This document shows, in pieces, positions 34,790 through 43,006 of a stretch of DNA of 64,000 nucleotides. Each line of letters opens with the position of its first letter. Position 1 is the first letter of the stretch. Both the position numbers and the translations under genes were made by a program. Source of the stretch: Flavobacteriia bacterium 40-80. Its GTDB lineage: Bacteria > Bacteroidota > Bacteroidia > Flavobacteriales_D > Crocinitomicaceae. Below the pieces are notes generated by a model. It did no database searches and was not told the DNA's origin. It worked only from the letters and a program-made list of their open reading frames with translations. Location: positions 372,001 through 436,000 of the forward strand of contig MKVF01000021.1 in NCBI GenBank assembly GCA_001899145.1. Direction: 5' to 3'.

Positions 34790-35569
34790 ATGCAAGCCTA
34801 TGAAGCGCCTGTCAACTACATTCAGCACTTGACAGGCTTCTTTGAAAAATCAGCTGAAGATGCACGCTTAACCGCTTTTCATCAAGCGTTATATCTGGCA
34901 CTTTTTATGACGTGGAACAGCAGTAAATTCAAAAACCCTATTTCCATTGCCCGAGATGAAATAATGAACCTCAGTAAGATTGGTTCCAAAAATACCTACA
35001 TCAAATGCCTGAAAGAATTAACCCTTTGGGGTTATATCCAATACAGACCAACAAGAAACCATTTTGTAGGTTCAAAAGTAATGATGTACAGATTTGATAC
35101 ATCATCTGGGATTGATACCCTATCATGTCCCGAAAATGGGACACTACCGAGTACCACCACTATTCCCACTTTTGGGACACCCCGTGTCCCATATTCGGGA
35201 ACACAAGTGGGACATTACTTAAACAATAGAAACAATAAACAGATAAACATTAGAGAGAAAGAAAATTCGTCGAACGAATTTCCTCCCACCCAAAAAAATA
35301 AGAAAATGGAAAATCAAAAAATGGCTGTTCCGGATATACAGGAAGTAAAAAATTACTTCCTTGAAAAACAAAATCCAACAACCGAAGCCGAACGCTTTTT
35401 CAATTACTTTCAATCAAACGGCTGGTTAGTTGGTGGAAAAACAAAAATGAAAGACTGGAAAGCAGCAGCACGAAACTGGATGATCCGTTCCAAAGAATTT
35501 CAGAAAGAAAAACAACCCGCCAACCCACTCAGCACCAACCAAAACAAAGACTACTCAATTCCTCTGTAA
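34790..35569 (+). CDS. Phage-type replication organiser, element 2
   Basis: 259 residues. The N-terminal winged-helix region (APVNYIQHLTGFFEKSAEDA; SIARDEIMNLSKIGSKNTYI) and the C-terminal SNGWLVGGKTKMKDWKAA match the element 1 protein, while the linker (~100-170) is different and Ser/Thr/Pro-rich. The linker DNA contains repeated TGGGAC/GTCCC-like units (35126-35215: CCCGAAAATGGGAC, CCCACTTTTGGGAC, CCCATATTCGGGA), which could be the element origin embedded in the gene, as in phage O-type genes. Confidence 0.7.
   Translation: MQAYEAPVNYIQHLTGFFEKSAEDARLTAFHQALYLALFMTWNSSKFKNPISIARDEIMNLSKIGSKNTYIKCLKELTLWGYIQYRPTRNHFVGSKVMMYRFDTSSGIDTLSCPENGTLPSTTTIPTFGTPRVPYSGTQVGHYLNNRNNKQINIREKENSSNEFPPTQKNKKMENQKMAVPDIQEVKNYFLEKQNPTTEAERFFNYFQSNGWLVGGKTKMKDWKAAARNWMIRSKEFQKEKQPANPLSTNQNKDYSIPL
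35126..35215 (+). repeat. GTCCC/GGGAC iterons inside the element 2 replication gene
   Basis: Short units TCCCGAAAATGGGACA, TCCCACTTTTGGGACA, TCCCATATTCGGGAACA and GTGGGACA occur within ~90 bp. Each is a small inverted repeat TCCC-N7/8-GGGA. An iteron origin inside the replication-initiator gene is a known phage arrangement. The element 1 gene lacks these units. Confidence 0.45.
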
Positions 35570-35629
35570 TCCCATCGGGATGAAACATTCATAACGAGGG
35601 AATTCATTCCCTCGAAAAAACAAAACACG

Positions 35630-36253
35630 ATGCAGCTCCCATACAAAATAGAAAACAACACACGAATTTTCGACTGGCAGCAAACCTGTCATTACCTCAT
35701 CCACATCGGCAAGCTCCGATATGGACAAAACTTCACGCTCCACAAAGAAGACCTGAAAATTATCTATCGGTTGGTGTTGTACATCATCCGTGACGAAGAA
35801 AACTGCAAACAACGAAACATTGATATCAACAAAGGTATTCTGTTACTTGGTCCAGTTGGTTGTGGTAAAACCTCTCTGATGGCACTAATCCAAGAACTCG
35901 CATTTCCCGAATTTCGTTACCGTGTAAAACCAACAAGGGACATTGCCTTTGAATTTCAAAAAGAAGGTTACGACATCATCCACCGTTACGGAAAATCAAA
36001 ACATCCCATCTGCTTAGACGACTTAGGAGTAGAACGCAACATCAAATTCTACGGTAACGAATGTAACACTATTGGAGAAATACTATTACACCGTTATGAT
36101 CTTCTAATTCATTATGGAACCGTCACCCACGCTACGACTAACCTCAACGCAGAAGAATTAGAACAAATGTACGGAAACCGTATCCGTTCAAGATTAAGGG
36201 AAATGTTTAATCTGATTTCATTTTCAGAATTATCCAAGGACAAGCGAAAATAA
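35630..36253 (+). CDS. DnaC/IstB-like AAA+ ATPase, element 2
   Basis: 207 residues, with Walker A GILLLGPVGCGKTSLM, Walker B PICLDDLG, sensor THATTNLN and NRIRSRLREMFNLI. It is diverged from the element 1 copy but co-linear over the whole length. Cargo slot 1 begins just after its stop in both elements. Confidence 0.8.
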   Translation: MQLPYKIENNTRIFDWQQTCHYLIHIGKLRYGQNFTLHKEDLKIIYRLVLYIIRDEENCKQRNIDINKGILLLGPVGCGKTSLMALIQELAFPEFRYRVKPTRDIAFEFQKEGYDIIHRYGKSKHPICLDDLGVERNIKFYGNECNTIGEILLHRYDLLIHYGTVTHATTNLNAEELEQMYGNRIRSRLREMFNLISFSELSKDKRK

Positions 36254-36273
36254 CTGAACTTATTCATAAACTT

Positions 36274-36288
36274 TGCAATACAATTGCA
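36274..36288 (+). promoter_or_regulatory. Candidate Fur-family (Zur-like) box 1
   Basis: TGCAATACAATTGCA is an inverted repeat with 7-1-7 spacing (one mismatch). A perfect version, TGCAATAGTATTGCA, is at 42947-42961. Each ends 12 bp before a TAnnTTTG box, the spacing needed to block RNA polymerase. The Fur-family gene at 42532 is the likely partner. Confidence 0.6.
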
Positions 36289-36300
36289 TATTTTTTTTTA

Positions 36301-36308
36301 TACATTTG
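36301..36308 (+). promoter_or_regulatory. Promoter -7 box (TACATTTG) of the metal efflux operon
   Basis: A perfect TAnnTTTG match. The ATG follows only 7 bp later (36316), so the transcript would have almost no leader. Confidence 0.55.
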
Positions 36309-36315
36309 TGTTTCA

Positions 36316-36642
36316 ATGAGATGGTTTCTAATGATATTCGCTTTATATATTACGGCTTTAGCAGTCGTACCATGTAGTGATTTGGATAATCATCACGAAG
36401 AAGAAATCAATCTGGCAGAAAATCCAGAACACAATCACGACAATGATGCAGACGATACATGTACGCCGTTTTGTTGTTGTACCTGTTGTGGAATTCAAAT
36501 GACAATCGTAGAGTATCGATTAATACCTGTAAAAATAGAATCCGTTCAGGAATTTTCATCTGAAAAAGTTAAAACACACATAACTTCTTTTTCTTCCCGA
36601 TACTTTGGGGAAATCTGGCAACCGCCTCAGATTAATGCTTAA
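36316..36642 (+). CDS. Exported metal-binding protein, IWxPP family (DUF6660-like), second copy
   Basis: 108 residues: N-terminal export signal with a Cys (ALAVVPCSD, a possible lipid site), a His/Asp-rich segment (NHHEEEIN, PEHNHDNDADD), Cys cluster CTPFCCCTCCG and C-terminal FGEIWQPPQINA. It lies 130 bp before the CzcA gene and directly behind the candidate Fur-family box, so it is probably induced with the efflux pump and binds its substrate metal in the periplasm. Confidence 0.68.
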   Translation: MRWFLMIFALYITALAVVPCSDLDNHHEEEINLAENPEHNHDNDADDTCTPFCCCTCCGIQMTIVEYRLIPVKIESVQEFSSEKVKTHITSFSSRYFGEIWQPPQINA

Positions 36643-36772
36643 TTCATCTTATTAGAAATGACAATGTATTTTGTGCCATCAAGGTACGGAGTTAAAACAT
36701 TGGTTACTATTTCTTTTCTCTGATTTTTCAGAGTTTGTAACTAATTAGTATTCAGCATTAATTCTAAAATCA

Positions 36773-39700
36773 ATGTTAGATAAAATCATTCGTTTTAGTA
36801 TCAAAAACAAAATAATCGTTGGGATTATGACGTTGATACTCATCATTTGGGGAGTCTGGAGTGCAACCAAACTACCCATAGATGCCGTACCTGACATTAC
36901 CAACAATCAGGTACAAATTTTCACAACTTGTCCAACCTTAGCCGGACAGGAAGTGGAACAGTTGGTAACCTTTCCCATTGAACAAAGCATTGCCAATGTT
37001 CCGGGAGTCGAAGAAGTAAGAAGTATCTCCCGATTTGGATTATCAGTAATAACAGTTGTCTTTGAGGAAGATGTCAATATTTATTTTGCCCGGCAGCTCA
37101 TCAATGAAAAGCTCAAAGAAGCCGAAGAAAACATTCCTCCCGGAATTGGTTCTCCCGAAATGGCACCGGTAAGTACAGGACTAGGTGAAGTATATCAATA
37201 TATCATTCATCCGAAAAAAGGAAGTGAACATAAATATACAGCCAAAGACCTGCGTACCATGCAGGATTGGATTGTGGCACGACAATTATACGGAACACCC
37301 GGAATCGTAGAAGTCAATAGTTTCGGAGGACAGCTGAAGCAATATGAAGTTGCTGTAAATCCGGAACGTTTACGTGCAATGGATGTCAGTATTCCTGAAG
37401 TTTTTGCCGCACTGGAAAAAAACAACCAAAACACAGGAGGAGCTTATATCGACAAAAAACCCAATGCCTATTTCATTCGTGGAATTGGTTTGGTAACATC
37501 ATTGGAAGATGTAGAAAACATTGCCGTTAAAACAACCGGAATCGTTCCTGTATTTATCAAAGATGTCGCAGAAGTCCGTTTTGGAAGTGCAGTAAGATAC
37601 GGGGCGTTGACCTATAATGGTGAAGTAGATGCAGTTGGTGGAGTTGTCATGATGCTAAAAGGAGAAAACAGTAATGAAGTAGTAAAGCGCATCAAAGAAA
37701 AATTACCAACCATCCAGAATTCACTTCCAGAAGATGTTGTAATAGAAGCCTATTTGGATCGTACAGATTTAGTTGGGCGTGCAATCAGTACCGTTGAAAA
37801 AAACCTGATTGAAGGAGCCTTGATTGTCATTTTTGTACTGGTTTTATTTCTTGGAAACCTACGGGCAGGATTAATTGTTGCCTCAGCCATTCCTCTGTCG
37901 TTATTGTTTGCCTTGGGAATGATGAATGTCTTTGGAGTAAGTGCCAACCTGATGAGTTTGGGAGCAATTGACTTTGGTTTGATTGTGGATGGTGCCGTTA
38001 TCATTGTAGAAGCAACATTACATCATCTGGGATTGAGGAAAACAACCCGAAAACTCACACAGCAGGAAATGGATGAAGAAGTGCTCGAATCCGCATCTAA
38101 AATCAGAACAACTGCCGCTTTTGGAGAAATCATCATCCTCATTGTTTACATTCCGATTTTGACATTAGTAGGAGTCGAAGGGAAAATGTTTACACCAATG
38201 GCAAAAACAGTTGGATTTGCAATTCTCGGAGCCTTGATTTTATCACTGACTTATATTCCGATGATGTGTGCATTATTCTTACCAAAGAAAATGAGCAACA
38301 AAAAGACATTTAGTGATAGAATGGTCGAAAAACTACAAGCAATCTATGCACCCTTGTTACAAAAAGCTATCAAAATAAAATATGTTATCATTGGAGCTAC
38401 TGTTGCAGTTTTTGTGTTTTGTATCTTTCTTTTCAACCGAATGGGAGGAGAATTCATTCCCCAGTTGCAGGAAGGAGACTTTGCTTTTCACTGCATCTTG
38501 CCACAAGGAAGCTCACTTAATCAAAGTATTGAAACATCCATGCAGGCATCCCGCATTATCAAAGAATTTGATGAAGTGAAAATGGTTGTCGGTAAAACCG
38601 GTGCAGCTGAAGTTCCGACAGACCCCATGCCCCCGGAAGCAACAGACCTCATGATTGTTCTAAAACCACAGAAAGAATGGAAATCAGATAGAAATTACAA
38701 CGAACTGGCAGATGCAATGATGGAAAAACTGGAAGTAATACCGGGAGTTTTCTTTGAAAAAAATCAACCCATTCAAATGCGTTTCAATGAATTGATGACA
38801 GGTATTCGCCAGGATGTAGCAGTGAAGATATTCGGAGAAAATCTCGATACACTGGTAGCTTATGCCAATGAAGTGAGTGCAGTCATTCAATCCGTAGAAG
38901 GAACAACGGCTCCACAAGTTGAACGGGTTAGCGGATTACCGCAAATCAACATTGAATACGACCGTACCCGGATTGCTAATTACGGCCTGACCATTCAAGA
39001 TGTAAATGACATTGTAAGTACAGCATTTGCAGGAAAAAGTACAGGTGTCGTATTTGAGAACGAACGTCGTTTTGACTTAGTTGTCCGCTTGGACAGCACA
39101 CACAGAAGTAGTATTGACGATGTGAACAACCTGATGATTCCAATCAATATAGGCAACCAGATTCCATTGTCACAAATAGCAACCATCGGTTATAAATTAG
39201 GACCGGCTCAGATAAGCCGGGAAGCTGGAAAACGAAGAATCGTAATCGGATTCAACGTTTCGGGAAGAGATGTTCAGAGTGTTGTAGAAGACATTCAGGA
39301 TAAATTAACCGAAAAAGTAAAATTGCCATCAGGATATTATTTTACCTATGGAGGACAATTTGAAAACCTCCAGAAAGCAAGTGCCCGTCTGATGATTGCC
39401 GTTCCGGTTTCTTTGGCCTTAATTTTTATTTTACTGTACTTTACCTTTCATTCATTCAAACAGGCAACATTGATTTTTATGGCAATTCCAATGAGTGCTA
39501 TCGGAGGTGTTTTAGCCCTTTTGATGCGTGATATGCCTTTTAGCATCAGTGCAGGAATCGGATTTATTGCCTTGTTTGGTGTAGCTGTTCTCAATGGAAT
39601 CGTCCTGATTGGAAAATTCAATATTCTTGAGAAAGAAGGAATGACAGATGTCTTACAACGAGTAAAAGAAGGAACACTCATTCGTTTACGACCGGTATTA

Positions 39701-41119
39701 ATGACAGCTACCGTAGCATCTTTAGGATTTCTGCCAATGGCAATCAGTACAAGTGCAGGAGCAGAAGTTCAAAAACCACTGGCAACAGTTGTAATCGGAG
39801 GTTTGGTAACAGCAACATTCCTTACACTATTTGTACTGCCGTTATTATACATCGTATTTCAAGGAAAAAAATCAAATCCAATGAAAGGAAAAAAAATCAT
39901 ACCAATGCTTGTTTTGCTTCTGGGATTAGGTAGTACATACGCGCAGGATAATCTGACAGTTGATGATGCCATTACAATCGCAATGGAGAATAACCTCCAA
40001 TTGAAAGCAAAACAATTAGATGTTCAATCAGCTCAAAATCTGAAAAAAAGTGCATTCGAATTACCTAAAACAGATGTCAATTTTCAATACGGGCGAAATG
40101 AAGGCTTTGAATACAACGATGGAATCATGATTTCTCAGACCATTCCTTTTCCCGGATTATTCGGAGCAAAACGAAACCTTGCAAAAGAACAAGTAAAAGG
40201 GAAAGAATGGGTACAACAGCTCTCTGAGATAGAATTAAAAAGACAAATCAGAAGTTACTTCTATCAGTTGGAATACCTTGAGCACAACTCTGAAAGGCTT
40301 CAGGCATTAGATAGTATTTATGCCGAATTTATCCGCATTGCCGAACTTCGTTATCAGACAGGAGATATCCAGGGAATTGAAATCCGTACAGCACAAAGTA
40401 AAAGAGGTGAAATCGCTTTGTTGTTACAGCAAAATGAAATTTTTCGAAAAAATGCATACAACAACCTCAAGAACCTGATGCAGACCGAATCCGATTTCAG
40501 AATTGCTAAAAAAGAAGACTACCAACCCATGTTGGTCACAACCTCCGTGGATAGTACTGTTATTGCCAATCATCCAATGATTCAGGCATTGTACCAGGAA
40601 GCAAAAATAGCAGAACAAACCAAGAAAGTTGAACGGGCAAATGGTCTTCCGGATTTAAACCTCGGATACAATAACATTTCCTTAATCGGTATGCACACCA
40701 AGAATGGCGTTGATAATTATTACGGAAGAAGTCAACGTTTTAGTTATGTAGATATTGGCATTTCCATTCCATTAACGTATGGTGCTACACATGCACGTGT
40801 CCGCTCATTGGAATTACAAAAACAATCAGCGGAAACAACAGCTCAGTGGCAGCAGAAACAACTGGAAACAGAATTCAGGAATGCCATCAACCAGTATGAG
40901 CAAAATGTATCAAAATACCATTATTTTAAAGAAACAGCCCTGCCAAATGCCGAAGAAATTGCACGTGTGGCACAATTAGGCTACAAAACAGGAGACATTT
41001 CATACGTGGAATACCTGTTTGCTTTACAGACAGCAACAGATATTCAACTTAATTATTTAGAAAGTATTCAGCAGGTGAACGAATCTGTGATTACCATTTA
41101 TTCATTCATTAATCAATAA
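36773..41119 (+). CDS. czcA: CzcA/CusA-type RND efflux pump fused to a TolC-like protein
   Basis: A 1448-residue fusion. Residues ~1-1030 are a heavy-metal RND pump: twelve helices, periplasmic porter domains, and the helix-4 motif AIDFGLIVDGAVIIVEA with the proton-relay Asp. From Met1037 (codon at 39881) there is a second start-like segment, basic then hydrophobic and ending LLGLGSTYAQ, like a complete signal peptide. A TolC/OEP domain follows to the end (LTVDDAITIAMENNLQLKAK). The pump exports divalent or monovalent metal ions across the envelope with the adaptor encoded 6 bp downstream. Fusions of this kind occur in Bacteroidota. The intact internal signal raises the question of cleavage. 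Confidence 0.92.
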   Translation: MLDKIIRFSIKNKIIVGIMTLILIIWGVWSATKLPIDAVPDITNNQVQIFTTCPTLAGQEVEQLVTFPIEQSIANVPGVEEVRSISRFGLSVITVVFEEDVNIYFARQLINEKLKEAEENIPPGIGSPEMAPVSTGLGEVYQYIIHPKKGSEHKYTAKDLRTMQDWIVARQLYGTPGIVEVNSFGGQLKQYEVAVNPERLRAMDVSIPEVFAALEKNNQNTGGAYIDKKPNAYFIRGIGLVTSLEDVENIAVKTTGIVPVFIKDVAEVRFGSAVRYGALTYNGEVDAVGGVVMMLKGENSNEVVKRIKEKLPTIQNSLPEDVVIEAYLDRTDLVGRAISTVEKNLIEGALIVIFVLVLFLGNLRAGLIVASAIPLSLLFALGMMNVFGVSANLMSLGAIDFGLIVDGAVIIVEATLHHLGLRKTTRKLTQQEMDEEVLESASKIRTTAAFGEIIILIVYIPILTLVGVEGKMFTPMAKTVGFAILGALILSLTYIPMMCALFLPKKMSNKKTFSDRMVEKLQAIYAPLLQKAIKIKYVIIGATVAVFVFCIFLFNRMGGEFIPQLQEGDFAFHCILPQGSSLNQSIETSMQASRIIKEFDEVKMVVGKTGAAEVPTDPMPPEATDLMIVLKPQKEWKSDRNYNELADAMMEKLEVIPGVFFEKNQPIQMRFNELMTGIRQDVAVKIFGENLDTLVAYANEVSAVIQSVEGTTAPQVERVSGLPQINIEYDRTRIANYGLTIQDVNDIVSTAFAGKSTGVVFENERRFDLVVRLDSTHRSSIDDVNNLMIPINIGNQIPLSQIATIGYKLGPAQISREAGKRRIVIGFNVSGRDVQSVVEDIQDKLTEKVKLPSGYYFTYGGQFENLQKASARLMIAVPVSLALIFILLYFTFHSFKQATLIFMAIPMSAIGGVLALLMRDMPFSISAGIGFIALFGVAVLNGIVLIGKFNILEKEGMTDVLQRVKEGTLIRLRPVLMTATVASLGFLPMAISTSAGAEVQKPLATVVIGGLVTATFLTLFVLPLLYIVFQGKKSNPMKGKKIIPMLVLLLGLGSTYAQDNLTVDDAITIAMENNLQLKAKQLDVQSAQNLKKSAFELPKTDVNFQYGRNEGFEYNDGIMISQTIPFPGLFGAKRNLAKEQVKGKEWVQQLSEIELKRQIRSYFYQLEYLEHNSERLQALDSIYAEFIRIAELRYQTGDIQGIEIRTAQSKRGEIALLLQQNEIFRKNAYNNLKNLMQTESDFRIAKKEDYQPMLVTTSVDSTVIANHPMIQALYQEAKIAEQTKKVERANGLPDLNLGYNNISLIGMHTKNGVDNYYGRSQRFSYVDIGISIPLTYGATHARVRSLELQKQSAETTAQWQQKQLETEFRNAINQYEQNVSKYHYFKETALPNAEEIARVAQLGYKTGDISYVEYLFALQTATDIQLNYLESIQQVNESVITIYSFINQ

Positions 41120-41125
41120 TTTGTC

Positions 41126-42478
41126 ATGAAGTTTAAATCATATAAAATCAGAACAGGTATAGGAATGGTGTTTTTAGCACTGTTGATTACCGCATGTGGT
41201 GGTCATTCCGAAGGAGATGGACACAATCATGGTTCAAAAGAAGAACACGAAGAAGGAGAATCAAATACAACCTCTCTCACACAGGAACAAATAAAAGCTG
41301 TGGGGATTACGTTTGGCGAAATCGAGCAAAAGCAGTTGACAGCAACAATTAAAGCAAACGGAATATTGCGTGTTCCGAATAATTTTAAAGCAAATGCAAC
41401 AACTTTGTACGGAGGAGTTATCAAAACACTCAATGTAGAGTTCGGAGACCACGTGAAGAAAGGACAGATAATTGCAACCGTTTCAAATCCGCAGTTTATT
41501 CAGTTACAAGAGGAATACCTGACTATAAACAGTCAAATTGTACTGGCAGAAGCAGAAATGAAACGTCAGCAGGAACTCGCAGACGGAAATGCAGGAGCAA
41601 AACGCAATCTTCAGAATGCAACAGCAGAATTGAACACACTTAGAACCAGACAGGCATCATTGAAACAACAACTGGAATTAATGGGAATCAATGTCGGTTC
41701 TGTTACAAATTCAAACATGCAATCAGCACTTATTGTCCGAAGCCCGATTAACGGTACAATCAGCAATATATTCGCAAAAATTGGAAGTTATGTAGATGTT
41801 TCTTCTCCCATTGCCGAAATTGTAGACAACAATTCATTGCACCTCGATTTACAGGTATTTGAAAAAGACCTTCAAAAAATTTCAGTTGGTCAAACCATTG
41901 ATTTTACATTGACCAACAATCCGGTAAAAACATACAAAGCAAAAGTATTCAGTATTGGTTCATCATTTGAAAATTCAAGTAAAACCATTGCCGTTCACAG
42001 TGAAGTATTAGGAGATAAATCCGGTTTGATTGATGGAATGAACAGCACTGCCATGATTAGTATAAACGATGTAACAATGCCGGCCGTTCCAAATGAAGCA
42101 ATTGTTGAAGCAGATGGAAAGTACTATATCTTTATTCGAACCGCAAAACCAAATGACGGTCATGACCACAACCACGAGGAAGGCGACCATGACCACCAAG
42201 AAGATGGACATTCACACGACCACGGAGACAAAGGACATGCCCATTCAGATGGAGATGAACACCTGCACGACGAAGAGCACAATCACGATGAATTTGCAGC
42301 AGATAAAGGAGACCTATACTTCAAAAAAATTGAAGTGGCGAAAGGCGTTTCAAATATGGGCTATACAGCAATTACACCAGTAACAGACTTACCTCATCAT
42401 GCACAAGTAGTTGTAAAAGGAGCATTCTTTATCAATGCAAAAATGAACAATACGGGTGAAGAAGGACACGCCCATTAA
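41126..42478 (+). CDS. czcB: CzcB-type periplasmic adaptor (membrane fusion protein)
   Basis: A 450-residue lipoprotein-type adaptor. The lipobox LITAC places the lipid Cys at about residue 24, and a His-rich start (GHSEGDGHNHGSKEEHEEG) follows. The hairpin and lipoyl/beta-barrel domains are seen in TTLYGGVIKTLNVEFGDHVK and LIVRSPINGTISNIFAKIG. A second His/Asp-rich insertion (~348-385, many HDH units) should bind metal. It joins the RND pump to its outer-membrane part. A strong terminator follows. Confidence 0.9.
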   Translation: MKFKSYKIRTGIGMVFLALLITACGGHSEGDGHNHGSKEEHEEGESNTTSLTQEQIKAVGITFGEIEQKQLTATIKANGILRVPNNFKANATTLYGGVIKTLNVEFGDHVKKGQIIATVSNPQFIQLQEEYLTINSQIVLAEAEMKRQQELADGNAGAKRNLQNATAELNTLRTRQASLKQQLELMGINVGSVTNSNMQSALIVRSPINGTISNIFAKIGSYVDVSSPIAEIVDNNSLHLDLQVFEKDLQKISVGQTIDFTLTNNPVKTYKAKVFSIGSSFENSSKTIAVHSEVLGDKSGLIDGMNSTAMISINDVTMPAVPNEAIVEADGKYYIFIRTAKPNDGHDHNHEEGDHDHQEDGHSHDHGDKGHAHSDGDEHLHDEEHNHDEFAADKGDLYFKKIEVAKGVSNMGYTAITPVTDLPHHAQVVVKGAFFINAKMNNTGEEGHAH

Positions 42479-42483
42479 AATAC

Positions 42484-42516
42484 TTCACAGGCATTTAAAC
42501 AACAAATGCCTGTGAA
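42484..42516 (+). terminator. Terminator after czcB
   Basis: TTCACAGGCATTT (42484-42496) and AAATGCCTGTGAA (42504-42516) form a perfect 13-bp stem. Confidence 0.75.
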
Positions 42517-42517
42517 A

Positions 42518-42533
42518 ATAATAGATCTATTAT
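42518..42533. promoter_or_regulatory. Perfect palindrome over the start codon of the Fur-family gene
   Basis: ATAATAGATCTATTAT is a perfect 16-bp palindrome that reaches into the ATG (42532-42534). It could be an autoregulatory site, but it lies in AT-rich DNA and may be chance. Confidence 0.35.
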
Positions 42534-42954
42534 GAAGAAAGAAACAGAAAACAAGCTGATGGATAAAAATACGCGTCCTACCAGCATGCGAATTTTAGTA
42601 TACGACTTTCTGAGCTCGCAAAAAGTGGCCTTATCACTTTCTGAAATTGAGCAATCATTTGATTCTGCTGACAGAGTAACGATATACAGAACATTGAAAA
42701 CGTTTGAAGAAAAAGGTATCGTTCACAGCATTCAGGAAAACACAACAACTAAGTACATCTTATGTGACGACGGCTGTGATGAGAAAACTCATAAGGACTG
42801 GCACTTACATTTTTACTGCAGACTTTGTAAACAGACAACCTGCAAAGAGGATTTTACAATACCGCAGAACACCAGTCAGGGATATAGAATAGATGAAATA
42901 AAATTATTTGGAAAGGGAATTTGCGAGAAGTGTTTGAAGGAGAGTTTGCAATAG
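42532..42954 (+). CDS. Fur-family metalloregulator (Zur-like?)
   Basis: 140 residues. The winged helix is in the first ~85 residues (SADRVTIYRTLKTFEEKGIV). The dimer/metal part has HKDWHLHFYCRLCKQTTC and CEKC near the end, that is, two CxxC pairs for a structural zinc and a His-rich sensing site. The context, a zinc-type RND pump before it and a Zn/Cd ATPase after it, suggests zinc or a related metal as signal. Its stop codon lies inside the perfect 15-bp box that controls the ATPase gene. Confidence 0.85.
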   Translation: MKKETENKLMDKNTRPTSMRILVYDFLSSQKVALSLSEIEQSFDSADRVTIYRTLKTFEEKGIVHSIQENTTTKYILCDDGCDEKTHKDWHLHFYCRLCKQTTCKEDFTIPQNTSQGYRIDEIKLFGKGICEKCLKESLQ

Positions 42955-42961
42955 TATTGCA
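42947..42961 (+). promoter_or_regulatory. Candidate Fur-family box 2 (perfect 7-1-7)
   Basis: TGCAATAGTATTGCA: TGCAATA and TATTGCA are exact inverted copies around one base. It overlaps the end of the regulator gene and lies 12 bp before a TAATTTTG promoter box (42974-42981). Confidence 0.65.
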
Positions 42962-42973
42962 CCCATCTTTCTC

Positions 42974-42981
42974 TAATTTTG
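42974..42981 (+). promoter_or_regulatory. Promoter -7 box (TAATTTTG) of the Zn/Cd ATPase gene
   Basis: A perfect TAnnTTTG match 25 bp before the ATG at 43007. Confidence 0.5.
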
Positions 42982-43006
42982 AAAATACGGACATAAAATA
43001 ACCATC

